From: an uncultured Muribaculaceae bacterium
Lineage (GTDB): Bacteria > Bacteroidota > Bacteroidia > Bacteroidales > Muribaculaceae
NCBI GenBank assembly: GCA_910584365.1
Contig: CAJUAF010000020.1
Location: 1 to 46,628 of the forward strand
Direction: 5' to 3'
DNA length: 46,628 nt
Part shown: positions 1 through 8,962 of the stretch, piece by piece
Layout of the letters: every line of letters begins with the position of its first letter
Numbering within the stretch: the first letter of the stretch is position 1
Made by a program: the position numbers and the translations under genes
The notes under the pieces: model-generated
Told to the model about the DNA's origin: nothing
Seen by the model: only the letters and a program-made list of their open reading frames with translations
Database searches by the model: none

Positions 1-1075
1 CGAATTTTGGGGTATAAGTCGGACGCAGAAGTATTGTTGAAATCTCCTCCAAACCATACTTGACAAGCGACTTTGCCTTTCTTCCATGTTTCAGAATCCT
101 TATCGGTTTAATATTTATATCTTTATGTTCACCAACGAGATATGCCCATACAAGAGCCATGCAGACCATCGCGACAAGTCTTGCGATGCGGTCCATATCA
201 CGCATATGGGTATCCTCGATGTTGAAGCCGGAAGATTTCATGGCTCTAAAGGCCGTTTCTATCTCCCATCGTTTTTTGTATGTCAAAATCGCCTCCTCGG
301 GCCGATTGAAGCATATGAGAATCTGCAATTCCGGAACACCATCGGAGTTTTTGATCCGGCTGCCGGCAAGATAGACATACTCACCTTTGTGAAGAAAGAG
401 CTTATGGAAGAATTTCTCCTGACCGACCTTCAAATCATTGAACAGCCACCAGGCACGGATTCTCTCACCGGTGGAAGGCTTGACAATCCAGAAGTTCTGA
501 CGTATTCGGATGTAATACCGTATGCGACGGCTGTTGAGCCATCCTGTCCATTCCTTTCCGATGAACTCGCGGTCTGCCACAAGGCAGTCGATGCATTCCG
601 CTCCGAAAAGACGGATAAAACGTTCCATAATCTTCTTGCGTTCTTCCCAGTTGGAGTTGCCACGTTTAGGGAGAAGACTGAATATCAAAGGGAAGGCAAT
701 CCCTTTATAGGTGATGCCCAACATAAGAATGTTGATATTGAACTCCCCGAACTTCCAGTTGGTGCGATCCATGCTGAGTACAAGACCGGTCTTGACGGGA
801 AGCAGCGAGAAAATCATACGGGCTATGATGTCAAGGTCAAGAACATACTTGGCAAAGAATCTTTGGAGCCGTCTGAGGTTGGAATCCTTGTCGACAGCCG
901 TAGGCATCGCATCGGCCAGTTTGTGGAGGCTGACAGTCTGCACCACACAGAGTGCATGGAGCAGCAACGCCATAAGTTTTATGCGTGCCAGATTCATACT
1001 TTGTCCAAAATGCTCTTGCATAATCGGGAGGATTTGGTTAACTTTGACCGAGTCCTTGAAATTAGTAGTTTTCAT
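1..1075 (-). CDS. IS4-family transposase, 3' end cut by window edge
   Basis: This is a DDE transposase that would move the insertion sequence it lies in. Reading leftward from the ATG at 1073-1075 the frame stays open to base 1 (358 codons), so the C-terminus is outside the window. I see three DDE positions: SMDRTNWK (about residue 102), VADREF (about 167) and the E of the YREK signature YKKRWEIETAFRAMK (about 268-282). In that signature the Y-2-R-3-E-6-K spacing is exact, which defines IS4-type transposases. The N-terminus (MKTTNFKDSVKVNQILPIM) looks complete. No frameshift is visible in the part present, so the copy may be active. It runs on the same strand as the methyltransferase and starts just downstream of that gene. 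A long antisense open frame over the same bases is a shadow. Confidence 0.93.
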   Translation of the reverse strand, partial: MKTTNFKDSVKVNQILPIMQEHFGQSMNLARIKLMALLLHALCVVQTVSLHKLADAMPTAVDKDSNLRRLQRFFAKYVLDLDIIARMIFSLLPVKTGLVLSMDRTNWKFGEFNINILMLGITYKGIAFPLIFSLLPKRGNSNWEERKKIMERFIRLFGAECIDCLVADREFIGKEWTGWLNSRRIRYYIRIRQNFWIVKPSTGERIRAWWLFNDLKVGQEKFFHKLFLHKGEYVYLAGSRIKNSDGVPELQILICFNRPEEAILTYKKRWEIETAFRAMKSSGFNIEDTHMRDMDRIARLVAMVCMALVWAYLVGEHKDINIKPIRILKHGRKAKSLVKYGLEEISTILLRPTYTPKF

Positions 1076-1140
1076 GAGAAAAAGCGACCAAACTTTTCCT
1101 TTAAATTACTAAATTTTAGGGACTTTTACAAATTTAATCA
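1..1140 (-). mobile_element. Insertion sequence (IS4 family), promoter-side end; boundary uncertain
   Basis: The transposase gene and its AT-rich leader form the 5' part of an IS. The leader at about 1081-1200 is much more AT-rich than the gene next to it. A -7-like box (TAAATTTG, 1129-1136, minus strand) sits 54 bases before the transposase ATG. If that box is the element's own promoter, the IS end lies beyond 1136 and covers the methyltransferase stop at 1138-1140. The other end is outside the window, so inverted repeats and the target duplication cannot be read. The right boundary given is a minimum. Confidence 0.6.
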
Positions 1141-3339
1141 CTTGAAAACTAGATGTTTAACAGCATAAATTTGAATTTTGTCATCTACTAAATTTTTCGA
1201 TATTTCGGAAACCCGGGTGAAATCATATTTCAGGTTCGCCTCATACAGTTTGTCGAGATAGCCTTTGTCGAGCGTGGACTTCAGAGTGTCATAGCGTTTG
1301 ACGGCGGCAGCGTTTGTCTTCCCTTCCCGGAAGATCACAGGGTCGCCTCCGTAATGCAATTCGCTGCGGTCGGGATAGACATCCAGGTGTATCTGATTAT
1401 TCTCCATTTGGTTGCTGATAAGTTTTTTATTCAGTTGTACGCTCTCGGGCAGCAGAGTAGGGAACTTATACGGCAGAAGCCATTCGTCAGGATTCATCTG
1501 AGGATTGGTGTTCCGGTTCCGAATCTCATAGGCAAGCGCCCTAAGCCGCATGGCTGCGGGCAATACATCGGCTTCCTCTATCCGCCATATTTCCGCCAGG
1601 CGGCGGGTGGTCAGGTGGCGGCCGACACATTCGCCGGAAAATATGGTCCCGAATATATGGCCGTCAGGCAACGACGTCTCAAGCAATTCACAGACGATGC
1701 CGGAAGAATACTGATAATAGCCGTTAAGCTGCACAAGGTCGGCCTTGATAGAGTTAACGGCGAGTTCTCTGTCGAGTACTTTCCAGGCCGCTGTCACTCC
1801 GTCCCAATCGGCGGAGGAGACCGTAAGACGCACTTCGGATACCGGGAGATCCCATTTAGCGGCTGCTGTAAGCCGGATCACGGTGTCATGAAGCTGGGTC
1901 ACACCGGTCTCAGCCACGTCTATGACGAGGCGGTCAGACCATATTACCCTGACCCGGTATCTTCCCTCATCCTCCGCTTCCATATATTTGAAGCGCTCGG
2001 ACAGGCTGACAAAAAAGGAGCGGTTACGGGGAGTCGCCGGGAGTCGCCGGTGCTTTATCCGTTCTATCGCTTCGGCCGCTTTTTTCCGATAGGACGCCGT
2101 CAGTTCCTTTTTCCTTTTCCGGAATGTCAGGACGCTCCCCCGCGGCAAAAGTTCAAGCCGGAAGGGAAAGCGCGTCCCGAACACCTGAATCCTGATAGCC
2201 AGGGCCAGCATCCGCGCCAGCTGCGGAGGTACTGAATTGCCGATCTGATGGATGGCCACCAGGCGCGAGCCATTGATTATGTAATCGTCAGGAAAAGTCT
2301 GAAGACGCTTATATTCACTACAGGAAAAATATCTGTTGTCCCAGTGGAGAGGGCCCGTATATTGGCCCCCCTGGGCCTTGATCGTTCTCACCGGCTCCTC
2401 CGGATCGGCCTTATACAGGAAGTCGGAAAATTTCGACCTCCATGCGAAAATCGGATTGGGATGTCCCATCTCCGACGTGTAGAAGCTGTAATTCAATCCC
2501 GGAGGGATATCGCCGAGCAGAGGCCCGAATCTGCCGCCGATACCGGTCTTCCGCTCATCATCGTCAAGTTTTACACCCCGCACGGCAGTGCCGGCGTTAT
2601 AGAACGGTACCCCTGCGGAATCAGGGCCGTGGGTGGGTCTGGGGAACAGGAAATCGCCCTCCCGCAGTCCGACGATTATCAGTCGTTCCCGGTGCTGGGG
2701 AACACCGTAGTCGGCCGCATCCAGGATCATATAGTGCAGTGTATAGCCTGCCTCCCGGAAACTGCGCCGGATTTCCTCCCATGCCTCTCCGTTCTGGGCG
2801 CCGGTTATGCCGTAGACGTTCTCGAACAGAAATCCCTTCGGCCTGAGACGGTTCAGCAGCCTTACATATTCCCGGAACAGTACACCCCGGGAATCGGTGA
2901 GTCCCGACACGCCGGACACACGGCGCCCGGCCGCGCTGAAGGTCTGACAGGGAGGGCCTCCTATTATGAAATCTATTTCCCCGACTGTCTCAGCCGAGTA
3001 ATCCCGGATGTCGGTACAGTTGACATGGCTGTGGCCGAATTTACCTCCCGACCCGGAATTCATCTTCAGGGTCTCGGCAAACTTGGCCTCGACTTCAACC
3101 GACTCGACAATATCGAAGCCGAGTTCCTGAAAACCTATGTCAAGTCCGCCCGCTCCGGAAAAAAGACTGAGCGTTCGGACGGGAGCAATCCCCGAATCAG
3201 CCAGGAATCCGGACAGCGCATTCCCGAACGAGTCAGGCCACCCCGGAGTGTTGCAGGGACACCCCAGTGCGTCGCATATCCCGAGAATATTCGTTCCCCG
3301 GGAAGAGTCCTCATCGAACAGACTTCTTTGGTAAGGCAT
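1138..3339 (-). CDS. C5-cytosine DNA methyltransferase with long C-terminal extension
   Basis: This transfers a methyl group from SAM to C5 of cytosine in a DNA target that I cannot name. Motifs run in order: I (LSLFSGAGGLDIGF, 57-70), IV with the catalytic Cys131 (GGPPCQTFSAAGRR), VI (FENV, 172-175), VIII (YGVPQHRERLIIVG, 211-224), IX (EEPVRTIKAQGGQ, about 314-326) and X (IHQIGNSVPPQLARM, 363-377). About 55 residues precede motif I, and roughly 340 residues with no recognised fold follow motif X; ordinary enzymes of this type stop soon after motif X. I chose the ATG at 3337-3339 (MPYQRSLFDE) because upstream in-frame starts lie in or very near the -7 box at 3409-3416; the ATG at 3385-3387 is the alternative. 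No restriction endonuclease is visible beside it. The last codons lie in AT-rich DNA next to the IS, so the true C-terminus may be lost. Confidence 0.93.
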   Translation of the reverse strand: MPYQRSLFDEDSSRGTNILGICDALGCPCNTPGWPDSFGNALSGFLADSGIAPVRTLSLFSGAGGLDIGFQELGFDIVESVEVEAKFAETLKMNSGSGGKFGHSHVNCTDIRDYSAETVGEIDFIIGGPPCQTFSAAGRRVSGVSGLTDSRGVLFREYVRLLNRLRPKGFLFENVYGITGAQNGEAWEEIRRSFREAGYTLHYMILDAADYGVPQHRERLIIVGLREGDFLFPRPTHGPDSAGVPFYNAGTAVRGVKLDDDERKTGIGGRFGPLLGDIPPGLNYSFYTSEMGHPNPIFAWRSKFSDFLYKADPEEPVRTIKAQGGQYTGPLHWDNRYFSCSEYKRLQTFPDDYIINGSRLVAIHQIGNSVPPQLARMLALAIRIQVFGTRFPFRLELLPRGSVLTFRKRKKELTASYRKKAAEAIERIKHRRLPATPRNRSFFVSLSERFKYMEAEDEGRYRVRVIWSDRLVIDVAETGVTQLHDTVIRLTAAAKWDLPVSEVRLTVSSADWDGVTAAWKVLDRELAVNSIKADLVQLNGYYQYSSGIVCELLETSLPDGHIFGTIFSGECVGRHLTTRRLAEIWRIEEADVLPAAMRLRALAYEIRNRNTNPQMNPDEWLLPYKFPTLLPESVQLNKKLISNQMENNQIHLDVYPDRSELHYGGDPVIFREGKTNAAAVKRYDTLKSTLDKGYLDKLYEANLKYDFTRVSEISKNLVDDKIQIYAVKHLVFK

Positions 3340-3408
3340 TACAGACGGTTGGAAAATTCGACGGCAGTAAAAAAGCGGAAAAGCCATCCTCGGCCCGGTC
3401 CGCCATTG

Positions 3409-3416
3409 CAAAGTTA
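3409..3416 (-). promoter_or_regulatory. Bacteroidota -7 box of the methyltransferase gene
   Basis: TAACTTTG on the minus strand matches TAnnTTTG exactly and lies about 70 bases before the chosen ATG. A -33 TTTG at the usual 19-21 base spacing is not obvious (a TTG is only 13 bases upstream). It helps to reject a TTG start that would overlap the box. Confidence 0.55.
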
Positions 3417-3494
3417 GTAAAAATTTCGCAATAGCCGGAGACGGGAATCCGGAAAAGGCTCAGAACAGAAGACGGGAGTATATCAAGAATCAAA

Positions 3495-3529
3495 GCGATG
3501 TGCCGGAATCACGGGTTCTGACACATCGC
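3495..3529 (-). terminator. Hairpin terminator after the tolC-like gene
   Basis: A perfect 8-base stem (GCGATGTG / CACATCGC) encloses a 19-base loop. It begins 27 bases after the TolC-like stop codon and is followed on the minus strand by TTTGATTCTT. It would end the efflux operon before the methyltransferase promoter. The T-run is imperfect and the loop is long. Confidence 0.5.
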
Positions 3530-3555
3530 CTGAATTGCATAAAAAGTGAGGGGGA

Positions 3556-5052
3556 TTACTGACGGAGGATGGCGTCGATGTCGGCGTCGATAGGACGGGA
3601 GGAGGCATAGTCCCAGAGGGTGAGGGAACGGAGCTGGTAGTAGTAGTGCCAGAAGAGGTAAAGCTGGTTGATGTAGGTCTGGCGCGACTGGTCTTTCTTG
3701 GCCTGGGAGTCGTTCAGGTCAAGAGTGGAGATTTTACCTATGAGGAAGGTCTCGACGTTGGTGTTGTAGCGACGGTCGGCGATGGCGGTGGCCTGACGGG
3801 CGATGTCGAGCTGGCGCTGCTGGTTGTTGAAGCGCTCCACGAGGATGAACAGATCCTGGTTGAAGTTGCGGCTTTCCTGGCGCAGCTGGCTCTCTATGGT
3901 GCGCCGGTTGCTTTCGGCCACTTTCACCCGGCCGCGCCGCTTTCCCCAGTCGAGCAGAGGGATTTTGACTCCGATTTCCACTACCTGATTGTCTTTCAGG
4001 GGATCGTAGGCGTTCTTGAACTGAGCGCCGGTGCCGGTAAAGCCGACCTGGGCGAAAAGGTCGATACGGCGCAGGTCGCCGCGGGCTTTGGCTACCTCAT
4101 AATCCGCTTCCAGCTGACGACGGAGCAGATTTTTGGAGAACTTGTTGTTGGCCAGCGCCTTGTCGAGCGCGTCCCCGAAAGTAAGGTCTACGGCGGGAAG
4201 TTCGGCCGGAGCTTCCGGCACAAGAATGACGTCTCCGTCATAGTCCAGGAAGGACCGGAGCTGGAACATATTGCTTTTCAGGGAGCTTTCGCAGTCGGTC
4301 AGGTCCGACTGCGCCTCCAGCAGGTTAAGCTCCATCTGGAGGAGGTCGTTCTCGCTGATGCGCCCCATCTTGCGCTTCTCGCCGGCGACCTCGTAGAGAC
4401 GCTCGGCCGTGGCGAGATTCTGCCGCGCGATGGCATGGTTCTCCCGGGCAAGCAGAAGATTGAAGAAATAACTGATGGCCGACATGGCCACCTCCTCGGT
4501 GGCGCTCATGAACTCGGCTTTCGCCTCCGAATAACGCACAGGCTCGATTTTACGGTCCCACTTAACCGTATTGACTCCGAAAATCGGCTGCGAGAGGGTA
4601 AGGGCCACCGGTATGGACATATAACGGTTATAGACCGGGCTGTCGAGCTGACGCAGAAAATCCAGCGATGTATTCAGAGAGAGAGTTCCCCCGGTAAGCC
4701 ATATATTCTGGCTTACCGACAATTCCCCGTTGAGTTGCGTGTAGTTAGTGCGTACAAAGCTGTAAGTTCCGTCTGGATTCTGATAGGAGGAATATTGCTT
4801 GCGGTAGGCTGGAAGAGTGGCGTTGAAATTCACCTCCGGCAGGAGTTCGGCGCGGTAGGTGCGGTATTCCCAGTAAGCGGTGCGGAGCCGGTTGAGAGCC
4901 ACGGCGGCGTCCACGCTCCGGGCCCTTGCCCGGAGAATGGCGTCCTCCAGGGAAATCCTCAGCGTGTCAGGCCGGGGCATCTCCGCCGCAGCCTCCTGAG
5001 CCTTCGTTCCGGCGCAGGCAAGCATCATCATTATTAACAACAGGATTCTCAT
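3556..5052 (-). CDS. TolC-family outer membrane efflux channel
   Basis: This is an outer membrane channel that would join the adaptor and permeases of the same operon to export substrate across both membranes. It has a signal peptide (MRILLLIMMMLACAGTKAQ, residues 1-19). After it come two similar halves of long amphipathic helices rich in Ala, Gln, Asn and Arg, as in OEP/TolC proteins: for example a helix pair near residues 195-260 (LARENHAIARQNLATAERLYE) and the matching pair near 380-450. PLLDWGKRRGRV (about 372-383) is typical of the second repeat. At 498 residues the length is normal. I start at the ATG 5050-5052; a TTG five codons upstream would put polar residues before the signal. It is the last gene of the operon, 28 bases after the permease stop, and a hairpin follows it. 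Confidence 0.93.
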   Translation of the reverse strand: MRILLLIMMMLACAGTKAQEAAAEMPRPDTLRISLEDAILRARARSVDAAVALNRLRTAYWEYRTYRAELLPEVNFNATLPAYRKQYSSYQNPDGTYSFVRTNYTQLNGELSVSQNIWLTGGTLSLNTSLDFLRQLDSPVYNRYMSIPVALTLSQPIFGVNTVKWDRKIEPVRYSEAKAEFMSATEEVAMSAISYFFNLLLARENHAIARQNLATAERLYEVAGEKRKMGRISENDLLQMELNLLEAQSDLTDCESSLKSNMFQLRSFLDYDGDVILVPEAPAELPAVDLTFGDALDKALANNKFSKNLLRRQLEADYEVAKARGDLRRIDLFAQVGFTGTGAQFKNAYDPLKDNQVVEIGVKIPLLDWGKRRGRVKVAESNRRTIESQLRQESRNFNQDLFILVERFNNQQRQLDIARQATAIADRRYNTNVETFLIGKISTLDLNDSQAKKDQSRQTYINQLYLFWHYYYQLRSLTLWDYASSRPIDADIDAILRQ

Positions 5053-5080
5053 TGAGTAGCTGTTCAATATTATTGTAAAT

Positions 5081-6388
5081 TTATTCGCTGCGGAGGATAT
5101 CGGCCGGCTCCACCCTCATGGCCTTGCGGGCCGGGAACCAGATACCCGTCACAATCATCAGGGACATCAGCAGAAAGACAATTCCGGCAATCCACCATGT
5201 CCAGGCCCATACATCCTTCTCGAAGATGTTCATCGCCGGATTTAACTGTCGGTATGTCAGCCAGGCATCTACGGCCACTGCCGGCACCGAGGCGAAACAC
5301 AGAATCAGCAGTCCCTCTCCGATAAGACGCCGGAAGATATTCCAGTCCGTGGCTCCGGAGACCTTGCGGACAGCCACTTCGCGGACCCTCTGCTGGGTGC
5401 GGAACCAGAAAGTTCCCAGCAGTCCCAGGAAAACGGTAGCCATCAGGAAGAAGATGCAGAACACGAGGTTACGGAAAGTGGCCCGGTCGGTCTTCTGAGA
5501 GGAACGGCGGATATTGTCGTAGTCCTTGATATCCTTTACGAACAGATTTCCGATGCTGAGTTTGCCGAAATCTTTTTTCAGGCGCCCCAGCATACCGGGT
5601 GCCTCCCCTTCCTTTGCGCGGACAAAAACCTCTTCATAGTCGAAGAATCTCATTTCCGCAGGGTCAGCGACGGGTCGGAACATAGTGGCATGGCGGGGAT
5701 ATTCGTAGTCCGAACGCTTTATGGCGGGGGTCAACATCCCGACCATACTTTTCTTTACATCGCCGTAGCGGGGATCGGTCTGCAGCTCCATATTCACAAT
5801 GTCGCGGTCAGCGATTCCTCCGATAGCCTCGGCAAGGTTGGCCGTAATCAGAGATTTTCCGTTCCGTAAGAGTTCCGCCACCCGGGCGGGCGTCTCGCCG
5901 CCGGCGCCTCTGAGCCTGAAAACCAGGGCATATTCCGGCGATATCTCGATTGTGTTGGAAAATACAAGGAAATCCACCGAATCGGTCTTATTGACCACCG
6001 GCTGCCATCCCATTCCGTAAAACGAGAGCGTGTAGGGACCGAAGGAACCGTAGGCCACGGCCTCCAGCTCCCGGCGCTCTTTCAGCCGGGAGACAAGGGC
6101 CAGGAATTCCTCCCTTTTCTGACGGTCGGGAGCCGCGGCGGCTTCCTCCTCGCTCATCCCTTCGGTCGGGGGGACCACATACCCCTCCTCGCCCGGTTCG
6201 AGATATCCTAAGGAAATCCTGAAGCAGTTGTCGGTCTCGACTCCGGACGGGGTCAGGACGGCATAAAGCGTAAGACCGGCCTGGGTACATATATACCACA
6301 GCACCACGCTGATAATCATCAGCTCCAGCCCCAGCCATAGATTGGAGCGCCATTCGGTGCGTATCTGTTTAAGAAGTTTTCGTTTCAT
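5081..6388 (-). CDS. MacB/FtsX-like ABC permease, pair 2, type B
   Basis: This is an inner membrane permease of a MacB-type exporter, which passes force from the cytoplasmic ATPase to the periplasm rather than moving substrate through the membrane itself. One N-terminal membrane segment (about 17-37, after MKRKLLKQIRTEWRSN) is followed by a periplasmic domain of about 240 residues. An FtsX-type block of three membrane segments then ends the protein, with QQRVREVAVRKVSGATDWNIFRRL as the conserved cytoplasmic loop and FPARKAMRVEPADILRSE as the tail. It closely resembles the gene at 7672-8949 (MKRKLTKQILHEWRSN at the start, QQRVKEIAVRKVSGAT in the loop), so the two are paralogues. The ATPase is a separate gene. 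The gap to the preceding permease gene is 30 bases. Confidence 0.92.
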   Translation of the reverse strand: MKRKLLKQIRTEWRSNLWLGLELMIISVVLWYICTQAGLTLYAVLTPSGVETDNCFRISLGYLEPGEEGYVVPPTEGMSEEEAAAAPDRQKREEFLALVSRLKERRELEAVAYGSFGPYTLSFYGMGWQPVVNKTDSVDFLVFSNTIEISPEYALVFRLRGAGGETPARVAELLRNGKSLITANLAEAIGGIADRDIVNMELQTDPRYGDVKKSMVGMLTPAIKRSDYEYPRHATMFRPVADPAEMRFFDYEEVFVRAKEGEAPGMLGRLKKDFGKLSIGNLFVKDIKDYDNIRRSSQKTDRATFRNLVFCIFFLMATVFLGLLGTFWFRTQQRVREVAVRKVSGATDWNIFRRLIGEGLLILCFASVPAVAVDAWLTYRQLNPAMNIFEKDVWAWTWWIAGIVFLLMSLMIVTGIWFPARKAMRVEPADILRSE

Positions 6389-6418
6389 TATCTATATCAG
6401 GTAAGCCAACAGAATCAG

Positions 6419-7675
6419 TTATTTGTAAAAGCCGTTGATGGCCTCTACGGGATTGACGCGTGAGGCACGCCAGGCCGGAATACCGCTGCTGAGAAGATTC
6501 AGCAGGAAGCAGAACAGCAACGCCATGCCGAACACACTCCAGTTCATCACCATCGACAGGGAGACGTCAGGCACACGGTCGATGTCCAGGTCGGAAAATA
6601 TCAGTTCGGAGAAGAAATAACCGAATATAATGCTCAACAGAAGCCCGATGAGCGCCCCGGCAAGGGTAATGATGAAGTTCTCGGAAATAAGGCTGCCGAG
6701 AATCTTCAGCCGCGTGCTTCCGAAAGCCCGGCGGACACCGATTTCCGTGGTGCGGCGTTTGAGGCGGCTCTGGGTCATGGAACTCAGATTCAGCGCCGGA
6801 AGCAGAAGGAGGATCACGTATATCCACAGGCGCGTCCTGCGGTCCTGCTCCAGCTCGGTGTCACAGTTGGACCATCTGGCCGAAACGGCTTCCTCATGGT
6901 CGTAGGGAGCGCCGTGGTCGACAAGTTGCTGGCCGCGGGCATGAAGCTCCCGGTCATACGCCTTGAAGCGCGCCCGGATCTCGCGGCGAAGGGCCGGAAG
7001 GTCCTCCGCGGTACGGGCCTTGGCGGCGGCCGAGTAGGATCCGGTATCCCATTGCCTTTCATCGGCGCTCTCCCGGACCGGGACAAATACTTCGCCGAAA
7101 GCGTACTCAGCCAGAGGAGTGACATCCTCGACCACTCCGGCGACCATGTAAGGCCGGTGATCCACGGCCACTGTCTGACCCACGACATCCTCGCGGCCGA
7201 ACATCTCGCGGGCCACCGAAGAGGTGATCACCGCTTTCCCTTCGTCCCCCTCGGCGTAAGGACTTCCGTAGAGGAACCGGAAATTGAAGACTTTCCAGAA
7301 ACCTCCGTTTGTCTGCTTCAGATATCGTTCGGAGGTCGGTACACCGGGGACATTTATGGCGGCCGTGGACTCCCAGGCGTTATAGATAGCCGTGGCCTCG
7401 GCGTTCTCCAGGTTCTCGAAAAGGCGCCGGGCGACCGCGAGCTTCATCGCTCCGGAAGCCGAATTGTCCTCCGTCAGCGACCGTATATCGAGATATTTGC
7501 CGTACAGCGTCAGGTGGCGGTTGCTTTCAGGGGGGAAGGACGCATATTTTACCTGATCCATCATCACGACCACCATAATCAGAAACATCGCCAGGGCGGT
7601 TCCGATGACAGTCACTATTCCTATCACAGGCTGATGACGCATATCATACCATGCCTGTCTCAACAGTTCTTTCAT
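6419..7675 (-). CDS. MacB/FtsX-like ABC permease, pair 2, type A
   Basis: Permease of the same exporter, of the second sequence type. The N-terminus (LLRQAWYDMRHQPVIGIVTV) leads into a first membrane segment, then a MacB periplasmic domain and a C-terminal FtsX domain. The conserved loop is MTQSRLKRRTTEIGVRRAFG, and the tail SSGIPAWRASRVNPVEAING is typical. It is paralogous to the gene at 8963-10225, which shares long identical stretches such as RQAWYDMRHQPVIGIVTVIG. Its ATG overlaps the stop of the upstream type B gene by four bases (7672-7675), which implies translational coupling and perhaps fixed stoichiometry. The glycine- and alanine-rich FtsX helices and the 418-residue length are normal for MacB-like subunits without a fused ATPase. 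Confidence 0.92.
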   Translation of the reverse strand: MKELLRQAWYDMRHQPVIGIVTVIGTALAMFLIMVVVMMDQVKYASFPPESNRHLTLYGKYLDIRSLTEDNSASGAMKLAVARRLFENLENAEATAIYNAWESTAAINVPGVPTSERYLKQTNGGFWKVFNFRFLYGSPYAEGDEGKAVITSSVAREMFGREDVVGQTVAVDHRPYMVAGVVEDVTPLAEYAFGEVFVPVRESADERQWDTGSYSAAAKARTAEDLPALRREIRARFKAYDRELHARGQQLVDHGAPYDHEEAVSARWSNCDTELEQDRRTRLWIYVILLLLPALNLSSMTQSRLKRRTTEIGVRRAFGSTRLKILGSLISENFIITLAGALIGLLLSIIFGYFFSELIFSDLDIDRVPDVSLSMVMNWSVFGMALLFCFLLNLLSSGIPAWRASRVNPVEAINGFYK

Positions 7676-8949
7676 TCTCCACGCAGTATTTCGGCCGGTT
7701 CAACTTTCATTGCCTTGCGGGCCGGGAACCAGATTCCGGCCACTATCATCAAAGCCATTGTCACAAACACACCCAGGGCACCGAGCAGCCACCAGGCCAC
7801 CCATCCGTCGGGACGGTAATCGGCGGAAGAGGCCAGGGAGTTGGCCTCCAGGACGTAATCGATCGCCAGGGCCGGGAAAGTAGCGGCGCAGAGCAGTATC
7901 AGTCCCTCGCTCATCTGGCGCATGAATATGCCGCCGTTAGTGGCGCCGGAGACTTTCCGCACGGCTATCTCCTTGACCCTCTGCTGGGTGCGGAACCAGA
8001 AAGTTCCGAGCAGCCCGAGGAACACAGTCAGCATCAGGAATCCCATGCAGACATACATATCGCGCACGTCTGCGTCGTCGGTGCGGTGGAGGTCATCGCG
8101 TATCTGCCGGAGGGAAGTGATGTCGGTGACATACATATTGCCTCCGCGCATCTTCGCCAGGTCGCGGCGGAAAGCTGCGATAAACTCATCGTCGTTGTCG
8201 GTGGCGGTCCGAAGGAACAGATTCCCGGAGGAACCATTGTCGCGCCCTATGAAGGCAAACGCCATTGCGGTCGGCTCATACTCATTGCGACGCTGGTTGG
8301 GGATAACGGCTCCGATAGTAAGGACTTCGGAACTGCCATAGAAACGGATCTTTCTGTTGATAAGCTCGCGGGGAGTACCATCAAATCCCACCTGCCCGCA
8401 AAAACTCTCTGTCACAAGAATCTTCCCCTCGCGGAGAATATCAGCGAGCTGTTCAGGAGTCTCCCCGCCGATACCGTGGAGATTGAACACCAGAGGGAAA
8501 TCCGACATTACGTGCCAGGTGTTGGGGCGGGCGCATTTCTCGAAATCATCGGTGGGATTGTCATCCATCATCATCGGATACCCGTTGTAATTGTAGGTGT
8601 AGGGAGACCCGTTCGACATGGCCAGGGCCACCACACCGGGCAGTTCGCGCAGACGGTTCATCAGCTGGTCCTGGTCGGCCAGGTAGAGTTCTTGCGGCGT
8701 TGCTACGGAATCGGTGTCGCCGGCTGTCTGGGGTTTAACGTAGGTGGCGGAGCCTTCACAGCTGTACGAGGTGGAAACCAGGAAGGTATGTTCCGTGTCA
8801 AGGCCCAGGGGGGAGGTCCGGATGTCGGTGACCACGGCCAGGTGGTCGCCGATATACCAGAGAACCACACTGATTATAATCAGTTCCACGACCAGCCACA
8901 GGTTAGACCGCCATTCATGGAGTATCTGTTTGGTTAGCTTGCGTTTCAT
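7672..8949 (-). CDS. MacB/FtsX-like ABC permease, pair 1, type B
   Basis: First type B permease of the operon (425 residues): one membrane segment near 14-35, a periplasmic MacB-like domain, then an FtsX block with QQRVKEIAVRKVSGATNGGI and the ending FPARKAMKVEPAEILRGE. I start at the ATG 8947-8949, giving MKRKLTKQILHEWRSN, which aligns with the start of its paralogue at 6388; a TTG two codons upstream is less likely. It lies 13 bases after the type A gene and overlaps the next type A gene by four bases. The A-B-A-B order with this level of similarity shows a tandem duplication of a permease pair. Confidence 0.92.
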   Translation of the reverse strand: MKRKLTKQILHEWRSNLWLVVELIIISVVLWYIGDHLAVVTDIRTSPLGLDTEHTFLVSTSYSCEGSATYVKPQTAGDTDSVATPQELYLADQDQLMNRLRELPGVVALAMSNGSPYTYNYNGYPMMMDDNPTDDFEKCARPNTWHVMSDFPLVFNLHGIGGETPEQLADILREGKILVTESFCGQVGFDGTPRELINRKIRFYGSSEVLTIGAVIPNQRRNEYEPTAMAFAFIGRDNGSSGNLFLRTATDNDDEFIAAFRRDLAKMRGGNMYVTDITSLRQIRDDLHRTDDADVRDMYVCMGFLMLTVFLGLLGTFWFRTQQRVKEIAVRKVSGATNGGIFMRQMSEGLILLCAATFPALAIDYVLEANSLASSADYRPDGWVAWWLLGALGVFVTMALMIVAGIWFPARKAMKVEPAEILRGE

Positions 8950-8962
8950 TTTCAAAGGAGGA

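Noticed and set aside
86..1168. Long rightward open frame over the transposase
   Set aside because: It lies antisense to a gene with a full IS4 DDE/YREK signature and has no recognisable family features.
2248..3417. Long rightward open frame over the methyltransferase
   Set aside because: The opposite strand carries ordered C5-methyltransferase motifs; this frame is a shadow of GC-rich codons.
3646..5037. Rightward frame of more than 450 codons over the TolC-like gene
   Set aside because: It is antisense to a protein with a signal peptide and OEP repeats; its composition (runs of Val, Gly, Leu) is typical of antisense frames.
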